Below, piece by piece: positions 11,670-21,995 of a stretch of 64,000 nt of DNA. Position numbers and translations under genes: made by a program. Numbering within the stretch: position 1 is the first letter of the stretch; each line of letters opens with the position of its first letter. This stretch comes from Prorocentrum cordatum (Eukaryota > Sar > Dinophyceae > Prorocentrales > Prorocentraceae): the NCBI GenBank assembly GCA_963575745.1, contig CAUYUJ010008591.1, forward strand, positions 226,788-290,787, written 5' to 3'. Under the pieces are notes generated by a model, which ran no database searches, was not told the DNA's origin, and worked only from the letters and a program-made list of their open reading frames with translations.

Positions 11670-12300
11670 ACGCCTGCGATGGCACAATACGGGCCGGCGG
11701 AATGAGCGAAGCGATTAAATAATCGCAGAGCTGCGCGCCGACAGTTCCCGAACAGGCGCCAGCAACGCTGCCTGGGGAAATGATTTGGCCCCCGAGTCGA
11801 TCCATCACACCTGACTTCTTCAAAGTGTCTGGAGACGTTGAAATCCGCTCCCACCACCGTCGGCTGGCAAGCCGACTCGATGAAAGAAGCGGCCCTACCT
11901 ATGATGTCGACGCTGCTATATGACAAGCTCTGGCTGTGGTGCAGGCACATGCTGCAGCAGCAAATCGTGCGACTGCCTCTCGGGAGGTGCACAAGAACTG
12001 CCATAGCCCTCCCTGGGACTACGGTGGGGCCCCGACTATCCTGGAACATGACCCCGATGAAATCACGCACCAAGACCCCAATTCCCCCCGACGAACCGAT
12101 ACTATCCGCGCGGAGGGCGGGGGGGGAGGCAGGCAGGCCATCCTTGACCTTTCGCCCACCTGACACCAGCATTGATGGCGTCCTGGGAGACGAGGTGGTG
12201 TTCCTGCACGAGCACTAGGCCGACGTCTGAGGCAACCATGTTTTGAGAGACGACCATGAAGTGGCATTTACTGTTCCGATAGCAAGATCAATGGGTTCCT
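11670..12300 (-). pseudogene. LINE-1 EEP (APE-like) endonuclease
   Basis: In shifting frames the minus strand reads TVNATSWSSLKTWLPQTSA, LVQEHHLVSQDAINAG with the expected catalytic Glu, GGIGVLVRD, then VGADFNVSRH (the GDFN-like motif), and finally GAQLCDYLIASLIP, equivalent to the IDYFI segment near the end of the domain. EEP nicks target DNA to prime reverse transcription. The segment stops where the inserted 10.5-bp-period array begins. Confidence 0.75.
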
Positions 12301-12614
12301 GTCCAGGGGGCTCAGGGACTACGGGGATATCCGATCTATCAAAATTGCCAGGACTACCTGAGTGTCCCCAACGGCACTCAAGGACCCAGACGTCGTCCAC
12401 TCAGGACTAGATGGGCTAGCCCTCTCCTGGCCTGGAAGGGTGGTGCAGAACTGAGTAGCTATCGACTGTTGCCCAAACTGCATGCGAATGATCATTCTCT
12501 GGGTGGCCCATGCCTGCACCCTTGGCGGCCAGCTCCCGACGCCGAGGCAGAGGATGCCTGTGGGGCGCCTGCAGAAGACTCCATCCCCTGCGATGGCTGC
12601 TCTCCCGCTGCTGC

Positions 12615-13569
12615 CTAAAGGGCGGCCTTGTCCTGCGTGGCGGCGGCCCCGTCGTTGCACTTCCTCTTCTTTCCCTCCGAGCGAGACAGCGTGCTCTTGT
12701 GCTCAGGGCGCAGCTCCGCGGTTGTCGCGGATGGCCCCGGACAGCTGCGTGCCGATCTCCTTGAGGCCCGCCGAGAGGGCCTTGGCGCGCTCCCCGACTT
12801 CCTCGATCTCCTCCTTGCTGAGGTTGTGATATTCGGAGAGGCCGAAGAGCGAATGGCATGACTTCTCCAACTTGTCCAGAGTACCGTCCATGATGTCGTC
12901 GATCGTGATCCCGTTGCACGTGGCGGGCCGAGGTTCATCGGGCGCGCGAACTTGGGCATGCATCTCTGACACCGCCTGCGTGTAGTTGGACTCGGCCGGC
13001 TCCGGCTCGCCCAGCACAGATGCGAGGGCGGCCTGCTGGGCAATGAATCTCCTTGTGGGGCTTTGACTCGAACTGCTGCCTCCGCCTGCCCGCCTCGGAG
13101 GCCCGCTGCTGCGGCGATGGCCCAGGCGCGCGGCGGGCTGCAAGCTCGTTCCTGTACTCGGCGGCCAGACCCACGTTGCCGGACTTATCCATGAGCTTCG
13201 CCGCCTGCTCGAGCTCGTCAAGGCCGAGCTCGGGGGCAACGCCCACGCGGCATGGGGCTCGAAGCACTCTTGGCCCCCCACTTGCTCCATCTGCGCCATG
13301 GGCACCAGCGACAGCGGGTGCAGGGAGACCAGGGCGAGGAGGCAGGCGAGGACACTGTTGATCATGAGGCGCGCCGCAGTGCTTGCAGTTCGTCCAGCAC
13401 GCTTTGTTTCTCTTACATGACACTGCGAACACGTCCACGTGCCTTCAAACTGGGGTGGGACCCACGATCCGTCTGAGCCCACCAGCCACAGGTTCTGATT
13501 GTACTTGTAGCCATGGTGACGATAGTTCCGATTCTGCCAACCGTAAACCTGGATGCCGCCGCCAGCCAT
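12615..13569 (-). pseudogene. LINE-1 ORF1-like protein
   Basis: Starts at a methionine before AGGGIQVYGWQNRNY. A WTCSQC motif follows, and after a frame change NKACWTNCKHCGAP supplies a second Cys pair, giving a zinc-ribbon-like C-x2-C...C-x2-C nucleic-acid binding module. The middle part is Ala/Gln/Arg-rich in shifted frames. The end returns to a helical segment (NLSKEEIEEVGERAKALSAG) and finishes in a basic tail. It probably binds element RNA, an inference from its position ahead of the endonuclease. Two or more frameshifts make it a pseudogene. Confidence 0.6.
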
Positions 13570-13689
13570 CGGGACGCTGGGGCTGGAATGGGTTCGGAAG
13601 ATTGACCCGCCAGTGCGTGCCGCTCTGAAGATCAGCACTGGCAAAGTCCAGCAACTCCAGCAAAGCCTGGGCCAGAAAGGCTAGGGGGG

Positions 13690-14105
13690 AGAAGGAGAAG
13701 GAGGAGGGGGAGGAGGAGGAAGAGGAGGAGGAGCAAGAGCAGGAGGAGGAGGAGGAGGAGGAGGAGGAGGAGGAGGGGAGGAGGGGGGGGGGGGAGGAGA
13801 AGCGTGAGGAGCAGGATGATAACGAGGAGGCGGAGGAGGAGGAGGAACAGCAGGAGGGGGAGGATGAGAAGGAGGAGGATGGGGAGGAGGAGAGCAGGAG
13901 AAGGAGGATGACGATGAGGAGGAGGAGGAGGAAGAAGAAGAAGAGGAGGAGGAGGAAGAAGAGGAGGAGGAGGAGGAGGAGGAGCAGGAGAGGAAGAGGA
14001 AGAGGAGGAGGAGGAGGAGGAGGAGCAGGAGAGGAAGGAGGATGAGGAGGATGAGGACAAGGAGGAGGAGGAGGAGGAGGAGGAGGAGGAGGAGGAGGAG
14101 GAGGG
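13690..14105. repeat. (GGA)n tract
   Basis: Roughly 400 bp of GGA/GGAGA purine repeat on the plus strand, lying between LINE-1 ORF1 and the coding-like segments at 14119-15650. Confidence 0.95.
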
Positions 14106-14118
14106 GCTGGGAGGATTT

Positions 14119-14484
14119 CTACTCTGCGTTTGCTGCCAGGCAGAGCTCGGCGTGCTTGTAGCAAGGCGGCGATCCCTCGGTGCATTGCTGGAGCCACACC
14201 ACCGCACCACCGACGACGTAGCGATCGTCGAACACACACTCTTCGCCTTCTGGGCCCAAGCCAGGTGCGCGGTCGTCCTCGTCGACAGAGAGCTCGGCCA
14301 AGCACGCGCATCCGTCGTGGAAGTGGCAGTCAGAGGCCGACCTCCCTGGAGCAGAAAGCATGTGCCATCCTAGCTTCTCGGTTGGGAAGAGGGCGACTAG
14401 GCCGCGGGCCAACACGAATCTGATATCTGCTACAAGTGCGCGTCTAGACGTCTCTGCGTCCGCTGCTAGCTGCTGTTCCTGCAT
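14119..14484 (-). CDS. Cys-rich hypothetical segment
   Basis: A 121-residue minus-strand ORF ends at a TAG just before the GGA tract. Cysteines cluster in CHFHDGCAC and in CTEGSPPCYKHAELC, with acidic stretches between. The third-base GC bias looks coding. I do not recognise a family. It could be the 3' end of the same unit as the coiled-coil segment upstream, or part of a retroelement, and could also be chance. Confidence 0.35.
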   Translation of the reverse strand: MQEQQLAADAETSRRALVADIRFVLARGLVALFPTEKLGWHMLSAPGRSASDCHFHDGCACLAELSVDEDDRAPGLGPEGEECVFDDRYVVGGAVVWLQQCTEGSPPCYKHAELCLAANAE

Positions 14485-14598
14485 CGGCTCGGGCTGCTAC
14501 TTTCCCGCACGCCGCTGCGCGCGCCGTCTGGGGGTTGTTTCTGCGCCCCCCCACCGCGCCAGGTACTCCTGCACGCCGCTGGTGCTCTGCTTCGTCGC

Positions 14599-15650
14599 CT
14601 AGGTGCGCAGGTGACTGCCCTGGTTCCCCTCGGTGCTCAGCTGGTTGCCGACGGCCCCCTGCACGGGCTTGTCCGCGGAACTGCCCTTGCTACCCTGGGT
14701 GATCACCTCCTCCGCGCTGGTGCGCTGCATCCCGCCTTGGTCGTCGAGCTCGCTGCCGACGGCCGCCAGCTCGGTGCTGTTGCGCTCCTCAGCCTTGACT
14801 AGGTTCAGGTGCCTGCCATGGTTCTGCTTGGTGCTCTTCTGGTCCCCGTTCGCCTCCTGAGCGTTGCCGTTGCACTGCTCCTGCTCTGCGGTGTTCTGCT
14901 GGCCCTCCCCGAAGCCGACCTCGAGCTCCTCCGTCTCCACGTCGCAGCCCGAAGTCAAGAGCGGGACGGCGGGACCTCCGCGAGCGAGGCACACCCCTCC
15001 GCCGTGCGCGCTGGGGAGGGGGGCCTCGCCGCCGCACCGCGGCGCTCCTGCAGCTCCGCCATGGCCTGCTCGAGCTCCGAGATTTTCTGGCTCTGCTCGT
15101 GCGACCTGTGGGTGAGCTGCACTGCCTCGTCCTCTGTCTCCTGGACTTTCAGCTCCAGTGCGCGCTGCTCCTCAGACGCGTCCGCCAGGAGCTGCTGGAA
15201 GCGCTGGTCTGCCGCCTGCAGCTCAAGGACCTTCTCGGCTAGGAGCGCCGTCGTGGTTGATTTCTCTTTGACCTTCCTCTGGCTCGCTTCGTCCTGCTCC
15301 GACCCGATAGTGCCAGAGTGGGCGTCAAGGGCCTCCATCACCTCCTCTAACAGGTCCCTGTCGGGGTGGGCTGCCCAACGCCTGCCGCCTCGCATCGCCA
15401 CCCACCGCCGCGCCAGCTCTGGCTGAGCCTTGGCCAGGGCTCGGCGCACCTCCTCAGATGTAGCCTTGCGCCCTACGCCCAGCTTCAGCCCAGCGCCCCC
15501 GAGGCCCTGCTCGAACCCGTCGAGGACGCTGGCATTGGGGCCGTCAGAGGCCAGCAGCTGGATCAGCCGCGCTGCCTCTTCCGCCGTCCTGCACTGCGCC
15601 ACGCAGTGGCCGTGCCGCACCGCGGTGCCACGAGCGCCGGAGCGGCCCAT
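14599..15650 (-). CDS. Hypothetical coiled-coil protein, probably frameshifted
   Basis: From a methionine at about 15650 (MGRSGARGTAVRHGH) the minus frame is open to 14955. Residues about 105-215 form a heptad-like coiled coil rich in Glu, Gln, Leu and Ala (EKVLELQAADQRFQQLLADA). From 14994 another frame continues with Gln/Asn/Glu-rich sequence to a stop at 14599, suggesting one frameshift. Coding-like base usage supports translation now or in the past. It lies directly upstream of LINE-1 ORF1, so it may be a retroelement ORF1. No function is assigned. Confidence 0.45.
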
Positions 15651-15747
15651 GGCGGAATCCCGAGGGCGCGGGCGCCTCGGAGTGCCGTGCAGGGTGAGAG
15701 CACGGGGGGCCCTGACCCCGCCCACCCGGGCCCAAATGGCTACGGAG

Positions 15748-16110
15748 AGGAGGAGGAGGAGGAGGAGGAGGAGGAGGAGGAGGAGGAGGAGGAGAAACCA
15801 TAATCACTTCCTGTGGGCCACGGGTGAGAGCAAACCCTGCCTCTTCCTGAGTCCAGCGCCTATCAGTGGCGCGGTGGGAGTGCTGAGCCGGGAGGCCGTG
15901 CCGAGGCACGCGCCATCGGCTCGCGCAGTCGGGGCGTGCGGCCCCGCTTCTGCAGCCTCTGGGGCCCGCCGCGAGCGCAGTCAATGCACGAGCCCTCCTC
16001 CTCCTCCTCCTCCTCCTCCTCCTCCTCCTCCTCCTCGCCACTGTCCCTCGCATATTCGACACGCTCCTCCTCCTCCTCCTCCTCCTCCTCCTCCTCCTCC
16101 TCCTCCTCCA
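15748..16110. repeat. Paired (GGA)n and (CCT)n tracts
   Basis: GGA repeat at 15748-15796, then CCT repeats at 15993-16035 and 16061-16110, in inverted relation and about 200 bp apart. They could pair in a transcript. No exon was recognised between them. Confidence 0.85.
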
Positions 16111-16925
16111 CCTTCTCCTCCTCCGTCTCCTGCCTATCCCTCTCCGTCTTCTTTGCTTTCCCTTCCCCCTCCTCCTCGTCACGGTTCCTCCACGGATCGT
16201 GCTCAAGCATGGGCCTCATTCGCATCCACCTGCCCCTCCGCAACTCGTGATTCCTCAATCCTGATCCCATCATACTTCTCTCTCCTCCTGCTGGCCTACG
16301 ATCTGCATCCACCTACTTCTCCTCCTCCTATTCCTCCTGACCCGTTGCCTTTGCCTCCCTCCGTGTCCTCCCTGTTCCCTTCTCCCTTCCCCTCGTACTC
16401 CTCTTCATCCTCCGCGACCCTCCCGAAATCCTCTGTCGCTCCCTCCCCTCCTCATCTTATTCCTTCTCCTCCGTCTCCTCCTCCTAGTTGGCGCGAGGGG
16501 CTCAGGATTATCTTCCGACCGAATCAACTCGCACGGATGACTGCCGACTGTACCAGGGCCAACACCAACTTCCCGCGGCAAGGGGGGAGACGACCGAACC
16601 GAACGTCCTTGTCTTTCCAGGGGAGAGGAAAAAGAGCAGCACATTTCGATACTGAACCTCCTTTCGGTTTCTTGCACGGGTCGTTTGATATCGCTGCGAT
16701 GTGCTACTTTCGGCCAACTGGGGAAAGGTGTCAGAACAACCTGCTTTAATGAAGTGGTTGGGGCAGAAATAGAGATTAAGACAAAGTGACCAGCAATTAT
16801 TCCAACCACCTTTGACGGAGTGGCCGAATAGAGCGAAGAAGCACAGAAGACAGCACAATGTGCCTTCCTTTTCTTGCGTATGTTTGATTGCTAATGTTTG
16901 AGTGCTTCAGAAATGGTCCCTGGGT

Positions 16926-17240
16926 AAAACGAAACCAGGACGAACACAAATTCGGGTGAGGATGAATCGAGAATCTCTGAGATCCGGCGACTGCGGAGGA
17001 CGCATCGAGCACCATGGCCGTCTCGATGTTTAAACCGAAATGTCGCTTTGAACGAAAAACGAAACGAAGCCCAACGTTTAAAACGAACGCTTCGAACAAC
17101 ATCGGTGCCAAACAAGACAAACACAAACGAAACAAGGAGTTGACATCAAAAACGAAAAACGAAACAACACAAAATACGACAAGCGAAGCGAAAAACACAA
17201 CAAGGCCCGAACCAGGCCAAACAACGCTGTGGTCGGTCTT
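16926..17240 (+). repeat. Dispersed repeat K copy 1 and CGAAAAACGAAAC-rich stretch
   Basis: The first 95 bases share AAAACGAA.CCAG.ACGA, CGAGAATCTCTGAGATCC and a following GCCGTCTC-like piece with 41363-41460. The rest is an unusually A-rich run of AACGAAAC-type units, very different in composition from the flanks. No gene seen. Confidence 0.7.
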
Positions 17241-17544
17241 GGGACTTATCCTCGTCCTAGCCCTGCCCTCCCTGGGCCCCTCTCCACCCGCCCGCAGCGC
17301 CTCGGCTGCGCGACATCCGCCGCCGCCGCCGCCCCCACCCCCAGACATCCGGCGCTCCAATTTTTTGTCAAGGGGCCGGTTTCTCGTCCCGAGTCGTGCT
17401 TTGACGGCCCCGCGGGCCTCTTGATCCGCCGTCGCCGCCACCATGAAGGGCAAGGACAGGGGGGACTGGCATAGGGGAGGGGGGGGGAAACATCGGCCCA
17501 GAGTCGGCGATAGGTCGCCCACAGATCGGCGGAAAGCCCCCCGG

Positions 17545-17640
17545 TGGCGACTCCGGATGGGGCTGTCAGACCCCTATCGGCGATCAATGGGCGATTGGGG
17601 TCGGTGCGTTCACCCTTGGTCGGGTCGGGCGAAAGGGGGG
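17545..17640 (+). repeat. Dispersed repeat M, copy 1
   Basis: Shares GGGGCTGTCAGA.CCCTATC, GGCGATC.ATGGGCGAT and GCGTTCACC with 20745-20830. The upstream GATCGGCG-type hairpin pieces are also shared. Non-coding. Confidence 0.7.
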
Positions 17641-18256
17641 GATAGCAAAGGGGGGGTTTGAGAATCAGCTCGCGTAGCTGATTTTCCCGGCGCCTCCCAG
17701 CGCCGGAAGGCGGCCATGCATCGCGGAATGGGCCCCTCGGCGGGGCCGAAACCAGGTGCATGCAGCAAATGTCGTAACCCCCCCTTTCCCAATCCCCTCC
17801 TTTCGCCCGGCCCGACTTGGGCCTGTCCCCCCCCTATCGTCGCCCCTGGTCCACGCTGGCATGCCGCGGGTGCCGTGCGCTGGCCACGTTTGCGACCAGC
17901 GTGGGCGGCGCCCACGACGGGGGCTCGCAAGTCAGGGCCCGAGGCAGGTGCGCAATCCAGGAGGGGGGGGCGAGGGAGGCACGGTGAGGGCATTGGACAG
18001 GGAACCCTTGGAGAAGGAAGGTCCTAAAACTAAAACTGCGGTTAATAATGATACTGAACAATTTAAGGAGTAAAACATACTTGTTGCTCATTAGTATAAT
18101 TTTTATTCCAGGGTCTAGAAGCTGGTGGAAAACCAATGGAGGCTCGGCCACGGATAGCACAGCCGCCCTTATCAGACAAGGAACCCTCCAGGGTCTGAAG
18201 CCTCTTGGGCACATGCGTTAACCAGCGCCCCCACCGTGCTGCAGTAATCGGGGGCG

Positions 18257-18431
18257 CGCAAACATGGATTAGCGATCCCTGGATTTGGCGCGCGGTCGCC
18301 AAATCCATGGATCGGGGGAGGTGCCCTCCCCAAAATGCGGCCGGTGCCGCCTCGCTCGGCGGCGGGAATCCGCGATTTTCCATGGAAGCGGGACCCGTGG
18401 CTCATCCACGCCCCCTTGATCCATGTTTGCG
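18257..18431. mobile_element. Foldback element with CGCAAACATGGAT ends
   Basis: The terminal CGCAAACATGGAT is repeated in inverted form at the other end (ATCCATGTTTGCG). Inside, 18281-18306 is a perfect 10-bp stem, GGATTTGGCG/CGCCAAATCC, with a 6-base loop. 175 bp, no coding potential. Confidence 0.75.
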
Positions 18432-18488
18432 ATCGCCTGAAGTAAAGCGATGATGCGTCTCTCCTATGTCTATCCCCCCCTCTCTTCG

Positions 18489-18655
18489 GGAGCGGCCAAA
18501 GGGGGGTGTCTAAGAGGGGGGGGGGGGGGGGCAAATCATGGCCAGCGGCATGTGCGCGGCCCAGCGGAGGGGCCAGGGACGTAATGAAATAAGAAGAGGC
18601 GCCATGAAATCTGGGGAAATATCATGGCCCCCGGCATGATGTCCACCTCCCCCTA
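18489..18655 (+). repeat. Dispersed repeat G, copy 2
   Basis: Same order of landmarks as 1298-1455, including AAATCATGGCC, GGGACGTAATGAAA, GGCGCCATGAAATC and the closing ATATCATGGCC...CATGAT hairpin. It ends 80 bp from a kinase exon. Confidence 0.75.
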
Positions 18656-18733
18656 GTCATCCCCCCCCTCTTTGCCGCCCCCCCCCTCTCTTTGCCCCCG
18701 GCGCCGCCGCTTGGGCGAGACGAGCGGGGCGAC

Positions 18734-18790
18734 CTCCGGGGCCCGGTACCAGCGCGTCACGACGTACTCGGTGAGCACGCCGTTGCGGGC
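18734..18790 (-). CDS. MAP kinase exon, activation loop (TEY) and APE
   Basis: Nineteen codons encode ARNGVLTEYVVTRWYRAPE. TEY is the dual-phosphorylation motif of ERK-type MAP kinases and VTRWYRAPE is the family signature. The acceptor is GGGGAG|GCCCGC. With the preceding exon ending in DFGL, the joint reads DFGLARNG. The donor is a canonical GT (CCGGAG|GTCGCC), and the next exon starts at VMLL. This is the only GT donor among those assigned. A G-rich GGGGA tract begins 40 bp upstream of the acceptor. Confidence 0.93.
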
Positions 18791-18829
18791 CTCCCCGCGT
18801 CGCTCCCGCGCTCGGGCTCCGGCGGAGGG

Positions 18830-18950
18830 GGGGAATGGGGAGGGGAGGGGAGAGGGGGGGGGAGAGGAGGGGAGGGGAGGGGAGAGAGGGATGGGGGAGG
18901 GGGGGGGAGAGGGGGGGGGGGAGTGGGGAGGGAGGGGGAGGGGAGCGGGG
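18830..18950. repeat. (GGGGA)n-type purine tract
   Basis: GGGGA/GGAGG repeat on the plus strand, so a C/T tract upstream of the TEY-exon acceptor. Further purine sequence continues to about 19080. Confidence 0.9.
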
Positions 18951-19088
18951 ACGAGTAGGGGAGGAGGGCGCACCGTGCCTCAGAGTAGGGGAGGAGGGGG
19001 GAGAGAGGGATGGGGGGGGGGAGCGCGAGGGCGAAGGAGGAGGAGGAAGGCGACGCGCGGAAGGAGAAGGAACAGAAACGGGAGGAGG

Positions 19089-19204
19089 GCGGAGGGATTC
19101 CTGGGATCGCCGCTGGACCCTCCCTGGCGCGCGGAGCGCGCAAGGGGCGGCGCCGGAGGCGCCGCGAGGGGGGCCCGAGGCCGATACAAGGAATCCGCGC
19201 GGAC
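19089..19204. mobile_element. Foldback element D, copy 1
   Basis: Ends GCGGAGGGATTCC and GGAATCCGCGCGGAC are imperfect inverted repeats. The interior GGGATCGCCGCTGGACCC and GGGGGGCCCGAGGCCGAT also pair. Homologous, in reverse orientation, to 61501-61598. Confidence 0.65.
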
Positions 19205-19410
19205 CTCCGAGAAAGTTTTAGTTCCTGCACCTGATCCTCCTCCTACGCGCTCTTCGTGCCGCTTGAGAGCACGGTTGAGAGGTATCGCCTGGGAGTGCGG
19301 GCGAACGGGGAAGCCACTGAGTCAGCGGCCAAACGAGGACGAGAGCCACAGAGCGCGCGAGCGCGGTCGTCAGCCGAGAGAAGTTGGCAGCGAGTGCATG
19401 GCTCCCTTCA

Positions 19411-19641
19411 ACTCCTGCTCCTCCTCCTCCTCCTCCTGCTGCTCATGCTCCTGCTCCTGCTCCTCCTTCTCCTCCTGCTCCTCCTCCTCCCTCCTCCTCC
19501 TCCCTCCTCCTCCTCCTCCTCCTCCTCCTCCTCCTCCTCCTCCGCCTCCTCCTCCTCCTCCTCCTCCTCCCCTGGGGACCGCGGCGTGGTTCGTGCGTCG
19601 CGCCAGAGCGTGGTGGGCCAGAGCAGGCGGCGCGACACGCT
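19411..19641. repeat. (CCT)n tract and partial MITE C copy
   Basis: CCT/CTG pyrimidine repeat at 19411-19570. At about 19596-19641 follows a segment ending GCGACACGCT, which matches the right half of the element at 58702-58828 (shared GCGTGGTGGGCCAGA). Confidence 0.7.
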
Positions 19642-20182
19642 GAGCCAACGTGACTGAGCGCACTTACTCTGGATCTCACAACAAAAAGGGGCGTGGTCTG
19701 ATGTGGGACGCACGGAGACATACTAATACTAGATGTCCGCCTTGGACGCGCGCGTCCGACCCGAACACATAAGTATATCCATCTTGTAGTATATCGTTTC
19801 TCGAGCGGTGTGGCCAGAAAGCGCCCGCCACGACGCATACACTATAAGATTTCTCGGTGCGCGCGTCGCCCCTGGGGGTGCGACGAACACATAGTATAAG
19901 TTTATTGGGGGGACGCCGATGATGTGGGAGGGAGGTCTGACTCGAGCTGTCTTGGAGGGCTCTGGGGGGCCTGGGGAAAAGGGCGCCCTTTGATGGCTGT
20001 TTTCTTTGGGGGGGGGGCGGGTGGCTAAAATTGCTCGTCTGGAAGGGTTGTCACCTCCACCCTGTCATTGAACATCCGGTGCAATCACCGCCTGGCGGAC
20101 AGCTGCTCTTCGGCACCTGGACGCCCGGCAGCCACACGGCGCAGGAGGTCATCGGCCCAAATCCGCCTCGCGCCTCGCGCGC

Positions 20183-20470
20183 CCCTCCTCCTCCTCCTCC
20201 TGCTCCTCCTCCTCCTCATCCTCATCCTCATCCTGATCTTCATCCTCATCCTCATCCTCCTCATCCTCCTCCACCTCATCCTCGTCCTCGTCGCCGTCAC
20301 CGTCGTCGTTGTTGTCGTCGTCGCCTTCGCCGTCGTCGTCGTCTTCGTCGTCACACTCTGGTCATGTGGCACGGATGCATCCCGCATCGAGGGGAAACGA
20401 GCGGGTCTCGAGAAGATCCAGGCGTCGGAGGTCTGAGGACGCCCGGGAACCTCCCGACTCTGCACGCGGG
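20183..20470 (+). repeat. CCT, CTCATC and GTC arrays with adjacent repeat L, copy 1
   Basis: Pyrimidine repeats pass into a GTC trinucleotide run ending at about 20355. The next 115 bp (GTGGCACGGA, GAAAAGATCC-like, GAGGACGCCCG) are homologous to 21872-21995, which also follows a GTC run. The association of array and unit is therefore repeated. Confidence 0.75.
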
Positions 20471-20616
20471 GGGGACCGGCTCACGGGGGGGAAGCCCCGT
20501 GAGCCACGCGGGAACCTCCCGACTCTGCCGTGCACCGGCATCGGCGAAACATCGCCGACTGATCGGCGATGGGTCCCGATAGCAAGACCGCACGCTCCTC
20601 CTGGGCGGGGTCTGGC

Positions 20617-20737
20617 CATCGCTCGGACGTCCATTCCCTGTGTTTTTCTGGTTTCGTGCGTGTTTTTCATTGCCAAATGATCAAGGATGCTCCTCGATGG
20701 TCCTCGCCGAAGGAAAAATGCACACGCCCGAGCGATG
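20617..20737 (+). mobile_element. MITE A, copy 1
   Basis: 121 bp with inverted ends CATCGCTCGGACGT...ACGCCCGAGCGATG (one change). Internal landmarks are CCATTCCCTGTG, a T-rich stretch, GCCAAATGATCAAGGATG and CTCCTCGATGG. No ORF. Four more copies are in the window. Confidence 0.9.
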
Positions 20738-20744
20738 CCAAGGG

Positions 20745-20880
20745 GTGGGGCTGTCAGATCCCTATCGGCGATCCATGGGCGATCGGGGGTCGAGGCGTTC
20801 ACCTCTGGGCCTATCCCCCCCCCTATCGCTGCCTGATGGAGGAGGAGGAGGAGGAGGAGGAGGAGGAGGAGGAGGAGGTT
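20745..20880 (+). repeat. Dispersed repeat M, copy 2, and (GGA)n
   Basis: 20745-20830 matches 17545-17640. A pure GGA run follows at 20836-20879. Confidence 0.7.
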
Positions 20881-21087
20881 TGCGACCCGTCGGGGCTGTG
20901 CTTCCTGGGGGCGCGATGAGCGGGTGGACGAAGAAGCGTGCACCTCTCGTGCCCCATCTGGGGTCCCAGGAGGCCACTCGGGGGCCACGGAAGCGCAAGA
21001 GAGGAACACATGTCTTCACCCCACTGCTTATCGCCCCCCCATGGCGCAGGCAACGCCCGAGGATGCCGCGCGCTGGCCAGACTCGGG

Positions 21088-21262
21088 GGGGCGCCCAACA
21101 AGGGGGGCGTCCAAGACGGGGGGGGATCACACATCATGGCCCGAGGCGTGTGCGCGGCCCAGGGGCAGACGGGGGACGTACTGAAACAAGGCCAGGCGCC
21201 ATGACATCAGAGGAGATATTGAGATATCATGACCCCGCCATGATATGCCCCCCCACAGTCAT
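21088..21262 (+). repeat. Dispersed repeat G, copy 3
   Basis: Same landmarks as the other two copies, with the closing inverted repeat GATATCATGACCCCGCCATGATAT.. readable around 21228-21252. More diverged in the middle. Confidence 0.7.
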
Positions 21263-21423
21263 CCACCCCCGTCTTGGCCTACAAGATGGGGTCGGGGTAG
21301 ATAGGGTAGGATGATCTCGACGTCCGCACGGAGAAGATCGGGCTCAAATATCGAGCCGCATCGCCGATGCATCGGCGATGCGGCGCGCTCCTCCGACCCC
21401 ATCTACCACGACCCCCTCTGAGA

Positions 21424-21640
21424 GGCCTGGATTCGGCGGCGAGTCCAGGGGGGAAAAGGGAAGAGGTGGGCCTTCACGGAAGGCTTGGAAGTCCCCCAGC
21501 CATCCGAGAAGGCTTGGAAGTTCTTCGGAGGTTTGCAAGTTCTTGGGCTTCCCCGAGGGTGCAGAACACTTCTCAGAAGGCCCGAGGGCTTCTGGGAAAT
21601 CCCGCCGCCCTCTGGGCAGGCCTTCTCTTCCTCACCTCCC
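21424..21640. mobile_element. Foldback family F, copy 1 (CTTCTGAGAAGG type)
   Basis: Ends GGCGGCGAGTCC..GGGGGGAAAA and a right half with GGCCTTCTCTTCCTCACC are inverted. The interior is a series of GGAAG, AGAAGG and CTTCTCAGAAGG units. Related copies are at 50098-50190, 59068-59265 and 61180-61390. Confidence 0.65.
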
Positions 21641-21784
21641 TGCGCGCCCGCCGCCGATGCATGGCCGGCCGCCCGCACAGCCTGGGCCACTCGAAGCCAC
21701 CCAGAGCGCGCACGGGCCCAGGACCCCCGACGCCTCGCCAGCGCTGTCGAGACCCCCTCCGGGGCCTGCGGCCTGCGCTTCGCC

Positions 21785-21793
21785 TCCGCAGCT

Positions 21794-21843
<50 letters not shown>

Positions 21844-21995
21844 TGTTGCCGGCCGCCGTCGCCGTCGTCGTCACACGGTGGTCCCGTGGCACGGAGGCAG
21901 CCCTCCCCTCCGGGGGAAGAGCGCGGGGGTCGAAAAGATCCGGGCGGAACGGAGGTGTGAGGACGCCCGAGGGCCTCGGGACTCTCGACGCGGAA
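21785..21995 (+). repeat. (GTC)n array with repeat L, copy 2
   Basis: A GTC run to 21875 (a near-perfect stretch with one GTT), followed by the unit shared with 20354-20470. The predicted poly-Asp or poly-Arg proteins are artefacts. Confidence 0.8.

Larger units (their letters stand above)
6605..13569 (-). mobile_element. LINE-1: degenerate non-LTR retrotransposon
   Basis: Minus-strand segments in order: ORF1-like with Cys pairs, endonuclease/exonuclease/phosphatase (EEP), linker, reverse transcriptase, zf-RVT-like Cys-His motif, RNase H, and a Cys-rich tail. This order fits LINEs of the RNase H-bearing type. Many frameshifts and two inserted repeats (10872-11665 and 7265-7500) show it is dead. 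It lies in sense orientation within a kinase intron. No target-site duplication or poly-A end could be defined. Confidence 0.85.
5152..18733 (-). other. Kinase intron VIII-IX (13.6 kb)
   Basis: GT-AG intron, donor CCGGAG|GTCGCC and acceptor TCGCAG|GTCATG. The 5-base direct repeat AGGTC occurs at both ends. It contains an 860-bp GGA tract, the sense-oriented LINE-1, coding-like segments at 14119-15650 and a cluster of short repeats. From 15800 to 16750 only trinucleotide runs and non-coding sequence were seen. From 17240 to 18240 there are short GC-rich repeats but no supported gene. Confidence 0.75.

Noticed and set aside
20617-20737. MITE A as a spliceable introner
   Set aside because: Its ends do not supply GT/GC/GA and AG sites at fixed positions, and none of the copies interrupts an exon.
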